Source of the DNA: Ephemerocybe angulata
Lineage: Eukaryota; Basidiomycota; Agaricomycetes; Agaricales; Psathyrellaceae
Direction of reading: 5' to 3'
Assembly: GCA_013368325.1 (NCBI GenBank)
Contig: JAACJK010000011.1
Location: 186,001 to 250,000, forward strand
Length of the DNA: 64,000 bases
Position numbers and translations under genes: made by a program. Positions 35,642-45,556 of this stretch are shown piece after piece (within the stretch, counting starts at the first letter, position 1; every line of letters starts with the position of its first letter). Under the pieces are notes generated by a model, which made no database searches, was not told the DNA's origin, and worked only from the letters and a program-made list of their open reading frames with translations.

Positions 35642-38064
35642 CGTCGAGGGAGGGAGGGGTGAGAACGAGGGTAAAAGTGGCGAAGTAAGGGTAAAGTATA
35701 GGACGACGAAAGGGGGGTGAAGGTTCCCTCGAGAATCAAGCCTTGGGAAGAAGCTCAGAAACGAGGCAGAAGTGGGATGGGAACTTGGGATTTGACACAG
35801 AAATATCGGTCTCTTTTAAATGTCATCCGACCCGTCCTGGTTTCGCCCAGGGTAGGCGCTTTTGTTACGGATATGCGGCGAAGATGGTGAATGGCGTATG
35901 GATATATCGGGACTTTTCAAGACCAATCTTGACGTACCGCCCATTATTCCATTGTGTTTAATCACTATTTTTGTGTAATTTAGCCGTCATTCAAGGTAGC
36001 CGATGGTCAAAGTGCCGAAGAAGCATGGAGTATTCGAAGTTTGGTTGGATACGCACCGACAACATGCAGCGGAGGACCTGTGGCTCAATGGGGAAGGTCA
36101 TAGATATTGTCTGTTTGGGTGGGGTCATGGCCAACATGGGTATAACGAAAGACAAAAGGCATGGCCTTTTCCTTCCCATAGGCTTGAGGAGACAAGCTGT
36201 GCCAATATGTCGAGTGTACCCGTCACTGAACCAACATAATAATGCCCGGAATTCGAGGGGACAGATATTTGGCTCGATCTGCCTTCGCTACGGAATTGCT
36301 GGTCCTAGCGTCACTGGCTGCACGCTAGAAGTAGGCCATGAGGATGATCGGCGTGCCTTCCAAAAGGAATTCAGAGGTTTGCGAAATCTCGTCCAAGCAA
36401 CACCGTTCCTCTATGATTCGATTCCTATCCTTTCGTCGTCGTCAGTCCAACGGTTTGCCTTGAAACACTGGAATGGACTCGCGACCTACATGAGATCCGT
36501 TGTGGCAATGTACATTTCCTAGTCAGTCCCTGGGACTTCGACAATACCCTTTTCGACGGGTGATGAGATCATGGTGGTCAAGATGAGACCGGTGTTTGAT
36601 GGCGCCCTGGAGGTTAACCTTACTTGGCCATGGACCCACGCTCAGTTGTATAGTCCTATGGACGCGGAGGGCCGCTACTATGAACCTTTTGTTCTCCAGG
36701 GAGGGAATACCACTATCGCACGTTCAATATATATTAAACACAATTATGAGCCCTACAGCAGAGTGAATAGATGGCCGGATGCGTTGGAGCCCAGCGAGAT
36801 AACAAAAGTTGAGGCGGCGTTGCACGGATAGCAGTGTGTGGGGTGGCCCGGGCAGGCTTTTGTTCTCCCTTCTGAATGTGGAGCTGCTGAGGTCGGCAGT
36901 CTACATTGCCAAAGGGTTTGAAAGCCGATGGAATATTATCTAAATGCCACTCTCGCAGGGATTTGGCCGTGCTAGGATGTTGTATTCTTCGAACAAGAGC
37001 CCATATGGAAGGCCGAAGGGGGGACGGAACTTAGCCATTGTCCGTCTGTTGAGAAGGTAGAAACGGGCGAGCCTGAGGGCAGAGGGTAAAGAAAATGGAG
37101 CCCATTTGGAAGGTAAAAGGCGCGTTGGAACGGAGGGTTTGTATGGGAGAAATGAGGAGGAATGACGATGGATTAAGGGGCGAAGAATACCATTCAATTT
37201 CGAGGAAAGAGACAAGACGAAGATCGCTACGACGGACCGGAAGGGAAGGTACGTCAAAGCCAATGCGCAGGCTTGATAACTCCGTGAAACATTTACGGAT
37301 GAACCTACAAGCTTTTAGTGAGCAATGAGGTGTATAGTCCGTTCGAGGCGTCAGCTATCGTGTCCTACTCTTTGACAGGATATTCGGAAGGACACCATGA
37401 GCCTTTCATGCTTCTGGGCCACATACGCACCTACATACGCACTTGAGGCCTCGAGGGCCCATACACACGATACGAGCGCACCTATCGTCTATGGTAAGAG
37501 CTGGTGACTCGTGTATCCCATTTCCTGTGAGAAAACCGGCCACAAGCATGACTCGGGGCGGCGGCCAGGGCTGCACCTCTCCGCGTCGTGGGAGAGATTT
37601 AATACTCCTTGGGTGTAAGCATAGTCTGCATTGTTAATTGCATGGCACAGCTGGCATTACCTACAGCATCATCGTGTGTCAGGGTTGTATGAAACCTTCA
37701 AGGTTGATAGAGTGCTTTCAAGTCAAAGCCAGATTGGCGCCAATCTGGAAAGACAGCATTGGGACAGGAGCGAATTGCACTCAGATTCCCGAAGATCTCG
37801 CACAAACCACGACATATGAATAGCGCATGCAGATTTAGGATCTCTGAGTGCTGAAACTTTCGACACGGGTCCTCCGGCGATGGTAAACCTGACCCATGGG
37901 GTGATCTACCGTTGGGTCTTGGTTATTCCGTCACTAGACGAAGGTTAGCCCGGTTGACCGCCAAAAATTACGAGGAATACCACGATTCTTGCGGTGAGTC
38001 GCGTACTTTCGACATTGCCAAGTCCACAAATATCGCTGTGCCAGGTTAGAAATTGCTAGAACAT
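35642..38064. other. Long gene-poor spacer with two unexplained open frames
   Basis: About 2.4 kb. The plus-strand frames at 35971-36522 (183 codons) and 36571-36831 (86 codons) look partly protein-like (VFDGALEVNLTWPWTHAQLY; GRYYEPFVLQGGN) but have no recognised domain, and no convincing splice joins them. They may be a decayed gene or a rapidly evolving one. The rest, 36835-38064, shows nothing recognisable. Confidence 0.35.
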
Positions 38065-38065
38065 C

Positions 38066-38082
38066 GTGTGTGTGTGTGTGTA
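38066..38082. repeat. GT/CA dinucleotide run at LINE 3' end
   Basis: A 17-bp alternating GT tract, CA on the LINE sense strand, about 360 bp after the ORF2 stop. It could be the simple-repeat tail of the element, since some LINEs end in microsatellites instead of poly(A). Confidence 0.7.
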
Positions 38083-38443
38083 TCTTCCAAGGTCGGTTCG
38101 CCATTTACTGACACCGACCCCCAGGGCGGCTTACGGAGAGAAACTCCAAAAAACTCCTGCCGCGCTGGTAACCACCCGGGACGAGAGGCGACTGTTCCAC
38201 CCGGCCCGTCGAACCGCAGTCCTAAGGCCGTCGGAATGTCCATCCAGCAGGTAGCCGGGCAGCCGTGGAGTTTCTCTGGGCCCCTACGGGAGCGTAACAT
38301 AGTAAGCTGGACTATACATATACAATAGACCTCATCCCCACATATCCAACCAATAGTACATCAACACTCTCTCATACATAGCACCTAAGTAGTAGAATAA
38401 TAATCAGGCCGCATCGTACACAGACGGCCAGCCCGTCCCAACT

Positions 38444-41400
38444 TCACTCATCCCCCTGCACGGGCCCTGCCACGACCTGTTCCTCGTCCACCGCATCAGA
38501 TGACTCGCACTCCGAGCCTTCAACCCCAGCCTGAGCTCTCCGCCGACGCGCCCTGGCCACTCTCGGGTGGCCCGGTATTGGCACCCGCCTCACAATCTCC
38601 TGTACCACGAACGCGTACTCCGCCACCGCGCCCACCATACCCCGCGACTCCAGCAAAACCCTCAGTTGTCCCAGCGCGTCTCCTTCCCTCAGCTCCAGCA
38701 GCCCCCGCTCGGCCGGTGTTCCGAGCGCCTGCACCTCCCCCGCAAAAGCGAGTCGAGTCTCACAGATCTCTATGTTGGCCAGGCATTCGATCCAGACATG
38801 CTCTGGCGTCTCCACCCGCTCCCTGCAAAACCGGCACACCCGGCGGCTCCGCTCGACAGGCGGTCTGGCGTACCGTAACAACTCAACGGCAAAGTAATGA
38901 TTGGACACCATCACTTTAGTGAGGGCGCGGCGATGTCCTGCGTTGACCACTTTGAGGTAATGCCTGAGCTTCAACGGCGCCGTCACCGTGAGATCCCCCT
39001 GCGCATCCGGCTCCTTCCGCCCATGCAGCAGCTCCAGCTTCCCAGACCCCTCAACCTGAGCTAGCAGAGACATACCCATGCTCCTCTGCACCGTCTCCTG
39101 TAGCAGAACGAGGCGCCGGTCATCCATCAGATGCTCATGAGTCGGAAGCGCGCCCGCCCGCGGCTCGAGGCCCAGAGCCTCCCTAAACCTTGAGACCCAG
39201 CTGACTCCCCCGTCGAAGTCTATGCGAATTGCCTCCCTCATCGCCCGGTGCACGAGTAGGCCCGGACTCCTCGCCGTATAGCGCCAGAACCCCAAGGCTA
39301 GCAGCAGCCGCCGATACCGAATCGGCATCATCCCCGTCTCCGTATAGGACGTCGAGATCGCCGCTCTTGCCCCCACACCCATCGCTCTGCGCATATACCA
39401 TATCTGTACCTCCTCCAATACACCCCTCGCTGTCCTATTGCTATCCGGGGTCACTTCACACCCGTGCGTCAGGCTCGGGTCCACGAGGGCCATGTATAGC
39501 TGCAGCATAATCTGTACCGGCAGGGCACCCGTCATCTGCTCCAGCCCCCACACTTGCCACCCGACATTCTTCGCCGCCTCAGCCTTGGCGTCGTAGTGCT
39601 TCCGCAGCATGTCGGCCCCCCGCGAGGAGACTCTGAAGCCCAGATACACCACCTCATCCACAACCCGCAGCTCGCCCCCATCACCCGCTCGAAACGGCGC
39701 GTAGTCGCGCGGCGTCTTTCCAAACACCAAGACGACCGACTTGGTGGTATTCAGCAGCATGAAGTTCACCGAGCACCACCCGTACATCCCATCTAGCTTT
39801 CGCTGCAGCCCCGAGCGCGAGGTCGAGAGCAGCAGGACGTCGTCCGCCTGCTCCAGGTTGGTCATAGCCACGCCATCCATCACCACATCGTCCTCGTCCC
39901 TCCTGATCCAACCCGGTAAGTCCATCATGTACAGCGCCCACAGGATAGGTGAGCATGTATCCCCGATGAGTATACCGAGCGACGCCTTGAACGGATCCGA
40001 CGTCTCGCTACCGTGCACCGCAACATAGGACATCTCCCCATACAACCACCGAATCCAATCAAACACACGTCCCCCCGCTCCCTTCTCCCGCAGCTTCAGC
40101 CATAGGGTAGCTTGGTGCGTAGATGGAAATGCGTTTGTCAGGTCGATGAAGGCGGCGTACAGCGGCTTGCCAGTCGCCCTGGCTTTGTCCACCGCTGTCC
40201 TCAGAATGAACACGTTGTTATTTGTCCGGTACCCTGCCCGAAAGCCGTTCTGCGACGGCGGCAGGAGCCCCATATCCTCCGCCCACTCCAAGAAACGTTT
40301 GCTAATGAGTAGCGTGACAAACTTCAGGAGACAGCTCTCCAGCCCCACAGCCCGATAGCTGTTGGGGTCATCTTTCGGTTTGCCCTTCTTGCACAGACCC
40401 ACCAGCCGCGTCCGCAGCCAAGCAGATGGCGCCCCTCCCAGCTCCATGCACCGATTACACAGCGCCCGGAGGCAGTCATTGTCCATCTCCCAGATATCCT
40501 TGTACGACACCCGATCCTCTCCCACAGCTGAGTCCAACTTCTGCTTCAAGTCCCCCTTGGCGTCCTGGATCTCTTCCTCCGAGTACGCCCGGGAGAACGA
40601 CCCCCTAGGTGACTTGTCTTCTGTGTGCTCCGACACCGTGGCCCACACCTCCTCGTTCAGCTCCAGCCTACACTTGTCGTACGAGCTCGGGATCGGATCT
40701 ATAGGGTTCATTCGCCCGTCAAACACCTCCGCCTCCTCCTCTACCGTAAAGTCTCCCAACACTCTGCGCTTCGTCCCCTTTAACCGCTCCAGCACGTTCC
40801 AGAATCTCTTGGTCCCCGGTCTCCCATACAGCTCACTCCGGATCTCCAGCTGCTTCTCCCTGAGACGACGCCTCTGCACAGTGAGCGCCGCTCCCGCCTG
40901 CTCCTTAGTCTCCCTGAACCAACCTCGTTCCAGCGCCTGACCCCGGGGGAGCCCCAGGTCCGCTTCGACTTTTTCCAGCGCCACCATCTCTCCCAGCCCC
41001 TCACACGCTTCGCACCGACACCGCGCGGCCTCTGCCTCTTCTCGGTTTATGGGCAAGTACGGCGGCGCCGTCGGCTTTGTTGTCCCCTCCTTCGCAAGGC
41101 GGTCCGCCGCGTCATTGTGCGCGTTTCCACTGTGCGCCTTCACCTTCTTGAAGGACACCCGCGCCGGGCGTGTCTGCATGAGATAGGCCGCGTCGCCCAG
41201 AAGGTCACCATTCGGGATCTTCCACCCAATAGCTGCCTTGTCGGGAGCCCAGACCGTAAGCGTTCCGATGGCGTACACCGAGTCAGAGTAGATGACAAGG
41301 GTCTGATGCGGGTTGCAGGCCTGTAGGGCCCTCAGCACCGCATAGACCTCCCCCCGGTTGTTGGTCTGCTTGTCGGGCACCCGCACCGCCAGATTCTTCC

Positions 41401-42469
41401 TATTCCCAGGGCCAAAGTACACGCCTGCCCCCGCCATCGCGCCCCAACGGCCATTGCTCATGCCCGACCCGTCGACGTACACCGTGACCGGGTTTGTCTC
41501 GCAGTACGCTGACCCATATAGTTTCCGCAGCCTATCCAATGGGGGGAGCTTCGACTCCATCGCCTCTATTGCCAGCCGGTCGAGCTCTGTGACATCCGGC
41601 GCTCTGAACCGTCGCCTCCTCTCCCTCGGGCGGTTGGACCTCTCGCCTCTGCCTGTCCGCTCGCCTTCAACCTCCACTATGAACACAACCTCCGCGTGGT
41701 CCGACCAGTCCTGCCGCTCAGGTCCTACCTCTACCCGCTTCGTACACCCCAACGCCCGACTGTTCGCTATCACGTAGTCCACCACCGACACCCCCACGCC
41801 CGTGTGGTACGACGTGATCCTGCCGCTCCCAGCCCCAAACCGTTCCAGCCCATTGAGGATCACATAATGGGCACCTTCGCAGAGCTTAATGAGCGCATTC
41901 CCCCTCACGCTCACATTCCCCCTGTCTGCCGACACCCGGCGCTCCGAAATGGGCCCGTTCTTGTCTTTCGTCCTCGCGTTGAGGTCCCCGAGCACCCACA
42001 CCGGCCTCGTTTCATCCTGAAACGACACCATCACCTCCGCCAACCGCTCGAATGGATGCACCTCCGCAAAGCCCTCCCATCGACTCGCCTCAGGCAGGAT
42101 ATACGCCCCCACAATAACCAGTTTCTCCGACTCCACCACCAGGACGTCCGCCGACGTCAGCCTCGCATTCCTCCGCAGCCCAAGGTCCTTCTTCGCAAAT
42201 ATCGCCACACCTCCCCATTGCTCCGCGTTCCACCTATGATACTTCCTCTCCACTGACCACATCTCATACCCCTCCACCTCCTCTATCATATCCATCTGGC
42301 TCCCCTTCAGCCGCACCTCCTGAAATACGTTCACGTCGTACCGCCTGATCTCCTCTTTGAATTCCGATATAGCCATCTTGAGTGCAAATTTTCCGAAGAT
42401 ATTCCATAGCCGAATGGATAAGGACGTAGATAATACATGTGTCGAAGTAGAAGTTGCGGAAAATTGCAA
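38444..42469 (-). CDS. LINE ORF2: endonuclease - RNase H - reverse transcriptase
   Basis: 1341 aa, intact. Residues about 20-275 are an AP-like endonuclease: LWNIFGKFA, VNVFQEVRLK, VLGDLNART, SVVDYVIANS and DWSDHAEVVF give the expected N, E, D-x-N, D-Y and D-H catalytic residues. An RNase H domain follows at about 330-470, with all four acidic/His positions: YVDGSG, NNRGEVYAVLRAL, IYSDSVYAIG and VKAHSGNAHNDAADRLAKEG. The reverse transcriptase comes after that, about 680-940: NSYRAVGLES, QNGFRAGYRT, AAFIDLTNAF (motif A), LIGDTCSP (motif B) and EQADDVLLL (motif C, with Gln before ADD). The C-terminus has a CX2C-X8-H-X4-C zinc knuckle, starting CRFC and ending EHVWIEC. Tad-type elements normally carry RNase H after the RT; here it lies before it. 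Confidence 0.9.
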   Translation of the reverse strand: MQFSATSTSTHVLSTSLSIRLWNIFGKFALKMAISEFKEEIRRYDVNVFQEVRLKGSQMDMIEEVEGYEMWSVERKYHRWNAEQWGGVAIFAKKDLGLRRNARLTSADVLVVESEKLVIVGAYILPEASRWEGFAEVHPFERLAEVMVSFQDETRPVWVLGDLNARTKDKNGPISERRVSADRGNVSVRGNALIKLCEGAHYVILNGLERFGAGSGRITSYHTGVGVSVVDYVIANSRALGCTKRVEVGPERQDWSDHAEVVFIVEVEGERTGRGERSNRPRERRRRFRAPDVTELDRLAIEAMESKLPPLDRLRKLYGSAYCETNPVTVYVDGSGMSNGRWGAMAGAGVYFGPGNRKNLAVRVPDKQTNNRGEVYAVLRALQACNPHQTLVIYSDSVYAIGTLTVWAPDKAAIGWKIPNGDLLGDAAYLMQTRPARVSFKKVKAHSGNAHNDAADRLAKEGTTKPTAPPYLPINREEAEAARCRCEACEGLGEMVALEKVEADLGLPRGQALERGWFRETKEQAGAALTVQRRRLREKQLEIRSELYGRPGTKRFWNVLERLKGTKRRVLGDFTVEEEAEVFDGRMNPIDPIPSSYDKCRLELNEEVWATVSEHTEDKSPRGSFSRAYSEEEIQDAKGDLKQKLDSAVGEDRVSYKDIWEMDNDCLRALCNRCMELGGAPSAWLRTRLVGLCKKGKPKDDPNSYRAVGLESCLLKFVTLLISKRFLEWAEDMGLLPPSQNGFRAGYRTNNNVFILRTAVDKARATGKPLYAAFIDLTNAFPSTHQATLWLKLREKGAGGRVFDWIRWLYGEMSYVAVHGSETSDPFKASLGILIGDTCSPILWALYMMDLPGWIRRDEDDVVMDGVAMTNLEQADDVLLLSTSRSGLQRKLDGMYGWCSVNFMLLNTTKSVVLVFGKTPRDYAPFRAGDGGELRVVDEVVYLGFRVSSRGADMLRKHYDAKAEAAKNVGWQVWGLEQMTGALPVQIMLQLYMALVDPSLTHGCEVTPDSNRTARGVLEEVQIWYMRRAMGVGARAAISTSYTETGMMPIRYRRLLLALGFWRYTARSPGLLVHRAMREAIRIDFDGGVSWVSRFREALGLEPRAGALPTHEHLMDDRRLVLLQETVQRSMGMSLLAQVEGSGKLELLHGRKEPDAQGDLTVTAPLKLRHYLKVVNAGHRRALTKVMVSNHYFAVELLRYARPPVERSRRVCRFCRERVETPEHVWIECLANIEICETRLAFAGEVQALGTPAERGLLELREGDALGQLRVLLESRGMVGAVAEYAFVVQEIVRRVPIPGHPRVARARRRRAQAGVEGSECESSDAVDEEQVVAGPVQGDE

Positions 42470-42499
42470 TGAGGAGGACTCCCGATGGCCACCCCCTTC

Positions 42500-43642
42500 C
42501 TAGAGGCTGTCGACAAAGATGACGTTCGCCGAGGCACCGGGTGCTTCCGCGAAGGCCTCAGGCCTCAAACGCTGCTGGTCATTCCACGACCTGGCCAAGG
42601 AGAACGCCTGCTCGCGGGTGTAAGTGGCTGCGAGAATATGCTGGAGGTCAGCCGCCATGACGACCTGAGGGCGAAGAACGGTGGTGTACGCATCCCCGCC
42701 GGCCATCCGCCTCAAGAACGACTTCAAAGCCTCACGAGGGTGTGCCCCGCGACAGTTGATGGGGCCGATACGGACGACCGGGAACCGCCCCGCGTTGACG
42801 GGTGTTTGGGGCGCAGGGGGAGGGGCCGCCAGTGAAGCAAGAGAAGGCGCTAGAGCGGGAGCAGGAGTGGAGGTTGGAGCACCGACGTATCCGGGCCCAG
42901 CTTGCTGTGCCGCCGGCGCCCCAGCAGGTACGGGCTGGGTGGACTGCTGAGCTAGGGGTTGGATCGCCGCGGGTGGTACAGCAGGGGTAGCCCTGACAGG
43001 AGAGGCACCGATAGCAGGAGAGCTAGAGGGCAGGCTGCTCATCCCGAGGAGCGATGTAGTCGGCGCTCGTAAAAACGGTTCTTGACCCCGAAGTCTCTTC
43101 GCTGGATTCTCCGTTTCGGCGACACGAGACTCCAGTTGACGCAGCTGACCCTGGATGTCACTGACCGTGGCTACCATCGAATCCACCGCCGAGGCATCCG
43201 TCGCAGCGCGGTTGAGGCGCTCGGTAACCTCGGCCATGAACCGGTTAAAGGCCTCGCAGGCCGGATAGAGCTCGGTGGCAAGCGTCTCCTGAACCTCGCG
43301 GTTGCCCACGACCGCCGCTTTAATCTCTTGCGACAGGTTCCCATCCGTCTCGCGCAGCCGAAACACCGCATCTCTGAGCTCCGACAATTGTCCCATTGTA
43401 TCTCGTTCGAATCGCCCCGCTGAGTTCTGAGCTGTCGACAGGTTCGTAGCGAGTTCGCGGGTCAGGGCACGCAGGGAGCGATTCTCCTCCTCCAGCTCCG
43501 TCAGTCGGGTGCCGATAGACTCAACGGCTTCCTGGGACGGCCCCGTGTATGCGGCCTTGCGAGCCCTCTTAGTGGGTGATACCCTGGTGGCGGCAGAGTC
43601 TTGCGCCTCGGGAGCCCCTTCAGCATCGGGGATAGAAGGCAT
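42500..43642 (-). CDS. LINE ORF1 (coiled-coil, Pro/Ala-rich)
   Basis: 380 aa from the ATG at 43642; the frame is open back to 43759. Residues about 35-110 form a long coiled coil (LTELEEENRSLRALTRELAT), expected to trimerise as in other LINE ORF1 proteins. A Pro/Ala/Ser-rich linker follows, then a C-terminal basic segment (RIGPINCRGAHPREALKSFL) that may bind RNA. No CCHC knuckle is present. A second open frame (44067-43501) overlaps it in another frame and could hold the true N-terminus. ORF2 starts 30 nt after the stop, so reinitiation or a bicistronic transcript is likely. Confidence 0.7.
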   Translation of the reverse strand: MPSIPDAEGAPEAQDSAATRVSPTKRARKAAYTGPSQEAVESIGTRLTELEEENRSLRALTRELATNLSTAQNSAGRFERDTMGQLSELRDAVFRLRETDGNLSQEIKAAVVGNREVQETLATELYPACEAFNRFMAEVTERLNRAATDASAVDSMVATVSDIQGQLRQLESRVAETENPAKRLRGQEPFLRAPTTSLLGMSSLPSSSPAIGASPVRATPAVPPAAIQPLAQQSTQPVPAGAPAAQQAGPGYVGAPTSTPAPALAPSLASLAAPPPAPQTPVNAGRFPVVRIGPINCRGAHPREALKSFLRRMAGGDAYTTVLRPQVVMAADLQHILAATYTREQAFSLARSWNDQQRLRPEAFAEAPGASANVIFVDSL

Positions 43643-44067
43643 GGTGGAGCGAGTGCGGAGGGTGCGTCTGGCCGGAGCCTCTGCGTTGGTCGGTGCCGTG
43701 GGCTCAGCTGGGGGCCCCTCAGCCCCTCCAGTAACAGGGGCGACCGCCGGTTGGGTGGGCTAGATACCCTGTAAGTACCAGCCCGCACGATCTCAGTGTC
43801 TCTGCGCACCAGCTGAACAACCGCTTCCTCGTTCCCCTGAGTCACGGTGGTGGTCCCACCAGCGATAACACTTTCTCCTCGGCTCCTGGCAGCGCCCGCA
43901 AGACCGAAGAAGAGGGACCCAATGGAAGTAGGGCGGTCTGCAGCCGGGGTAGCGACCGGCGCGGAGGGGTCTGTCTGGGCGACCGGGACGTTCGTGGTCT
44001 GGTCAGAGTTGGTCGTCATTCTAGCTGTAATGTTGGAGACAAGGGAGAGGGCTGTTGGATAGCGCAT
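43501..44067 (-). other. Upstream open frame overlapping LINE ORF1
   Basis: A frame of 188 codons whose first about 95 codons look protein-like (SIGSLFFGLAGAARSRGESV, EEAVVQLVRRDTEIV). It overlaps ORF1's own open stretch between 43501 and 43759 in a different frame. Either ORF1 is expressed by a frameshift in that overlap, or one base was gained or lost in this copy. Confidence 0.4.
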
Positions 44068-44455
44068 CTGCGTCGTCTCTCGGGCAATTTATCTATTCGT
44101 GCAGTGAATCAGATCTGTCTCATCGACGCCACGTCTCACCACCAACTCACCACCGTCTCACCACACTTCCCACTGCACCCCAATCGACCATCAGCCGCGT
44201 CCCTGTCCCAGGTCTGAGGAGCGCCCGCTCCCCGTATGCCCTGTCGACCCTGGGCGCCGTTTCCCAACTCTCCTCATCGTTCGTGATGTCTGACTGGCGG
44301 AATCTTCTCGAGGTGCTAGCCCAGGGCAGCGTCCTCGTCCACGTCCAACGTTGGTGTCTGGCAGGCGGGTGGTGGGACAGACCAAACGGGCATCGTCCGA
44401 CCAACGTCCGACCAACCCCCGGGTGATGTCATCATTCCGCGATCGGTCCATCACG

Positions 44456-45133
44456 AGTCATATACGCATTTTGGGCAGCAAAAAATTATTACGGCCGCAC
44501 GGGCCCCGCGCACGGACCCCTTCTTGCGTGGAGGGCGGGGGCGTACGTCGAGTGGATAAGGTACTAGGGACGTGCACGGGTCCGCCCCCCAGTATGGGGG
44601 GTCCATACCAGCAAGAACATGACAGACATACTGCTAGTCCGGTAGGGGTTTTGGCACAATAGACTCCCAAGGCGGAGATGGAACGGGACACGGTAGTACA
44701 GGATGGGGCCCAAAGGCGAGGTAACATACTGCCGAGGCAGGGGATGGGGCCCACAGGGCAAGGAAATACACTGCCGAGGCAGGGGATGGGGCCCACAGGG
44801 CGAGGTGATACACTGCCGAGGCAGGGGATGGAGCCCACAGGGCAAGGTGGAGCGAACGAAACGTACAGTATGAATCCCCGGTCTCCCCTTCGTCTCCTCC
44901 AACCTCCTCAGTAGACTGTCGATGGGGTAAGTCGCCCGCGCGCCCACTCAAACACAAGTAGATCTTGCGCCCACCGGAGTTGTAGACCCACTCCGGGCCT
45001 CCCAGTCGTTCGAGGCTGCCACTGAAGTAGTTGATAGAGGTCGTCGTGTTGAGGTGCTTCTCCATCACACTCGCAAAGTCTCCCTTCGTACCGCCTACGC
45101 ACGCGACGTCGATGTTCGATGGGTCGACTGCTT
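44456..45133 (-). other. Composite segment of unknown origin with a coding-like frame
   Basis: Between the LINE and its detached RT fragment. On the minus strand a 144-codon frame (45068-44634) begins protein-like, with INYFSGSLERLGGPEWVYNS and IYLCLSGRAGDLPHRQ, then runs into a 14-residue tandem repeat. It does not match any other part of the window. It may be the remains of another element or of a captured host gene; no function is proposed. Confidence 0.4.
44702..44850. repeat. Minisatellite, 41-42 bp unit, three copies plus a partial fourth
   Basis: Units 44702-44742, 44743-44784 and 44785-44826 are followed by 24 bp of a fourth. The 42-bp period is a multiple of three, and on the minus strand each unit reads LALWAPSPASAVYH or a close variant. 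Copies differ at a few positions only. Confidence 0.9.
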
Positions 45134-45366
45134 AACACCAAGACGACCGACTTGGTGGTATTCAGCAGCATGAAGTTCACCGAGCACCACCCGTACATCC
45201 CATCTAGCTTTCGCTGCAGCCCCGAGCGCGAGGTCGAGAGCAGCAGGACGTCGTCCGCCTGCTCCAGGTTGGTCATAGCCACGCCATCCATCACCACATC
45301 GTCCTCGTCCCTCCTGATCCAACCCGGTAAGTCCATCATGTACAGCGCCCACAGGATAGGTGAGCA
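45134..45366 (-). mobile_element. 233-bp fragment of the LINE reverse transcriptase
   Basis: Matches 39723-39955 of ORF2 at a constant offset of 5411 bp, with no difference seen by eye. It covers RT motif B to just after motif C (SPILWALYMM, EQADDVLLL). It is an internal piece, not a 5'-truncated copy with a 3' tail, so ordinary target-primed integration does not explain it. It lies about 190 bp upstream of the AHA1 start codon and keeps the RT reading frame inside a longer open frame (45468-44908). Confidence 0.9.
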
Positions 45367-45556
45367 GACCACCGCTACGCGTGGCAATTCCGATCGTGGA
45401 AAGAGGGAAAACGTAGCTGATGGGAAATAAATAGGCGCGGAAGCTCTAGTCACGCCCCTTTCCCTCAAATTTGTCGAGCGTCATTGACAGCACAGACCAC
45501 CTCTACCCAGATCTCTAATCCATCTTTCATCTCTGCTCTACACAACCAATACTACA

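Larger units (their letters stand above)
38065..44455 (-). mobile_element. Non-LTR retrotransposon (Tad-like LINE), apparently full length
   Basis: Reads on the minus strand: 5' region (44455-43643), ORF1 (43642-42500), a 30-nt gap, ORF2 (42469-38444), and a GC-rich 3' UTR that ends at a CA repeat (38082-38066). Both ORFs are intact, so the copy is young and possibly active. Termini are estimates: the 3' end is set at the dinucleotide run and the 5' end where the composite segment begins; no target-site duplication could be confirmed by eye. An internal piece of ORF2 is repeated without visible differences at 45134-45366. Confidence 0.8.

Noticed and set aside
32052..38064. Terpene biosynthetic gene cluster around the sesquiterpene synthase
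   Set aside because: Neighbours are a DUF3429 mitochondrial protein, an SH3 membrane protein and a transposon; no P450, transferase, transporter or regulator is present.
38083..38443. GC-rich stretch resembling ribosomal or structured RNA
   Set aside because: It directly follows the LINE ORF2 stop and ends in a CA run, so it is best read as the element's 3' UTR. No rRNA signature could be identified.
40362..42256. Long plus-strand open frames of up to 192 codons opposite the LINE
   Set aside because: They are antisense to the RT, RNase H and endonuclease domains and reflect high GC content; no domain is present.
38065..44455. LTR retrotransposon
   Set aside because: No terminal direct repeats, protease or integrase motifs; an AP-like endonuclease and a two-ORF layout identify a LINE.
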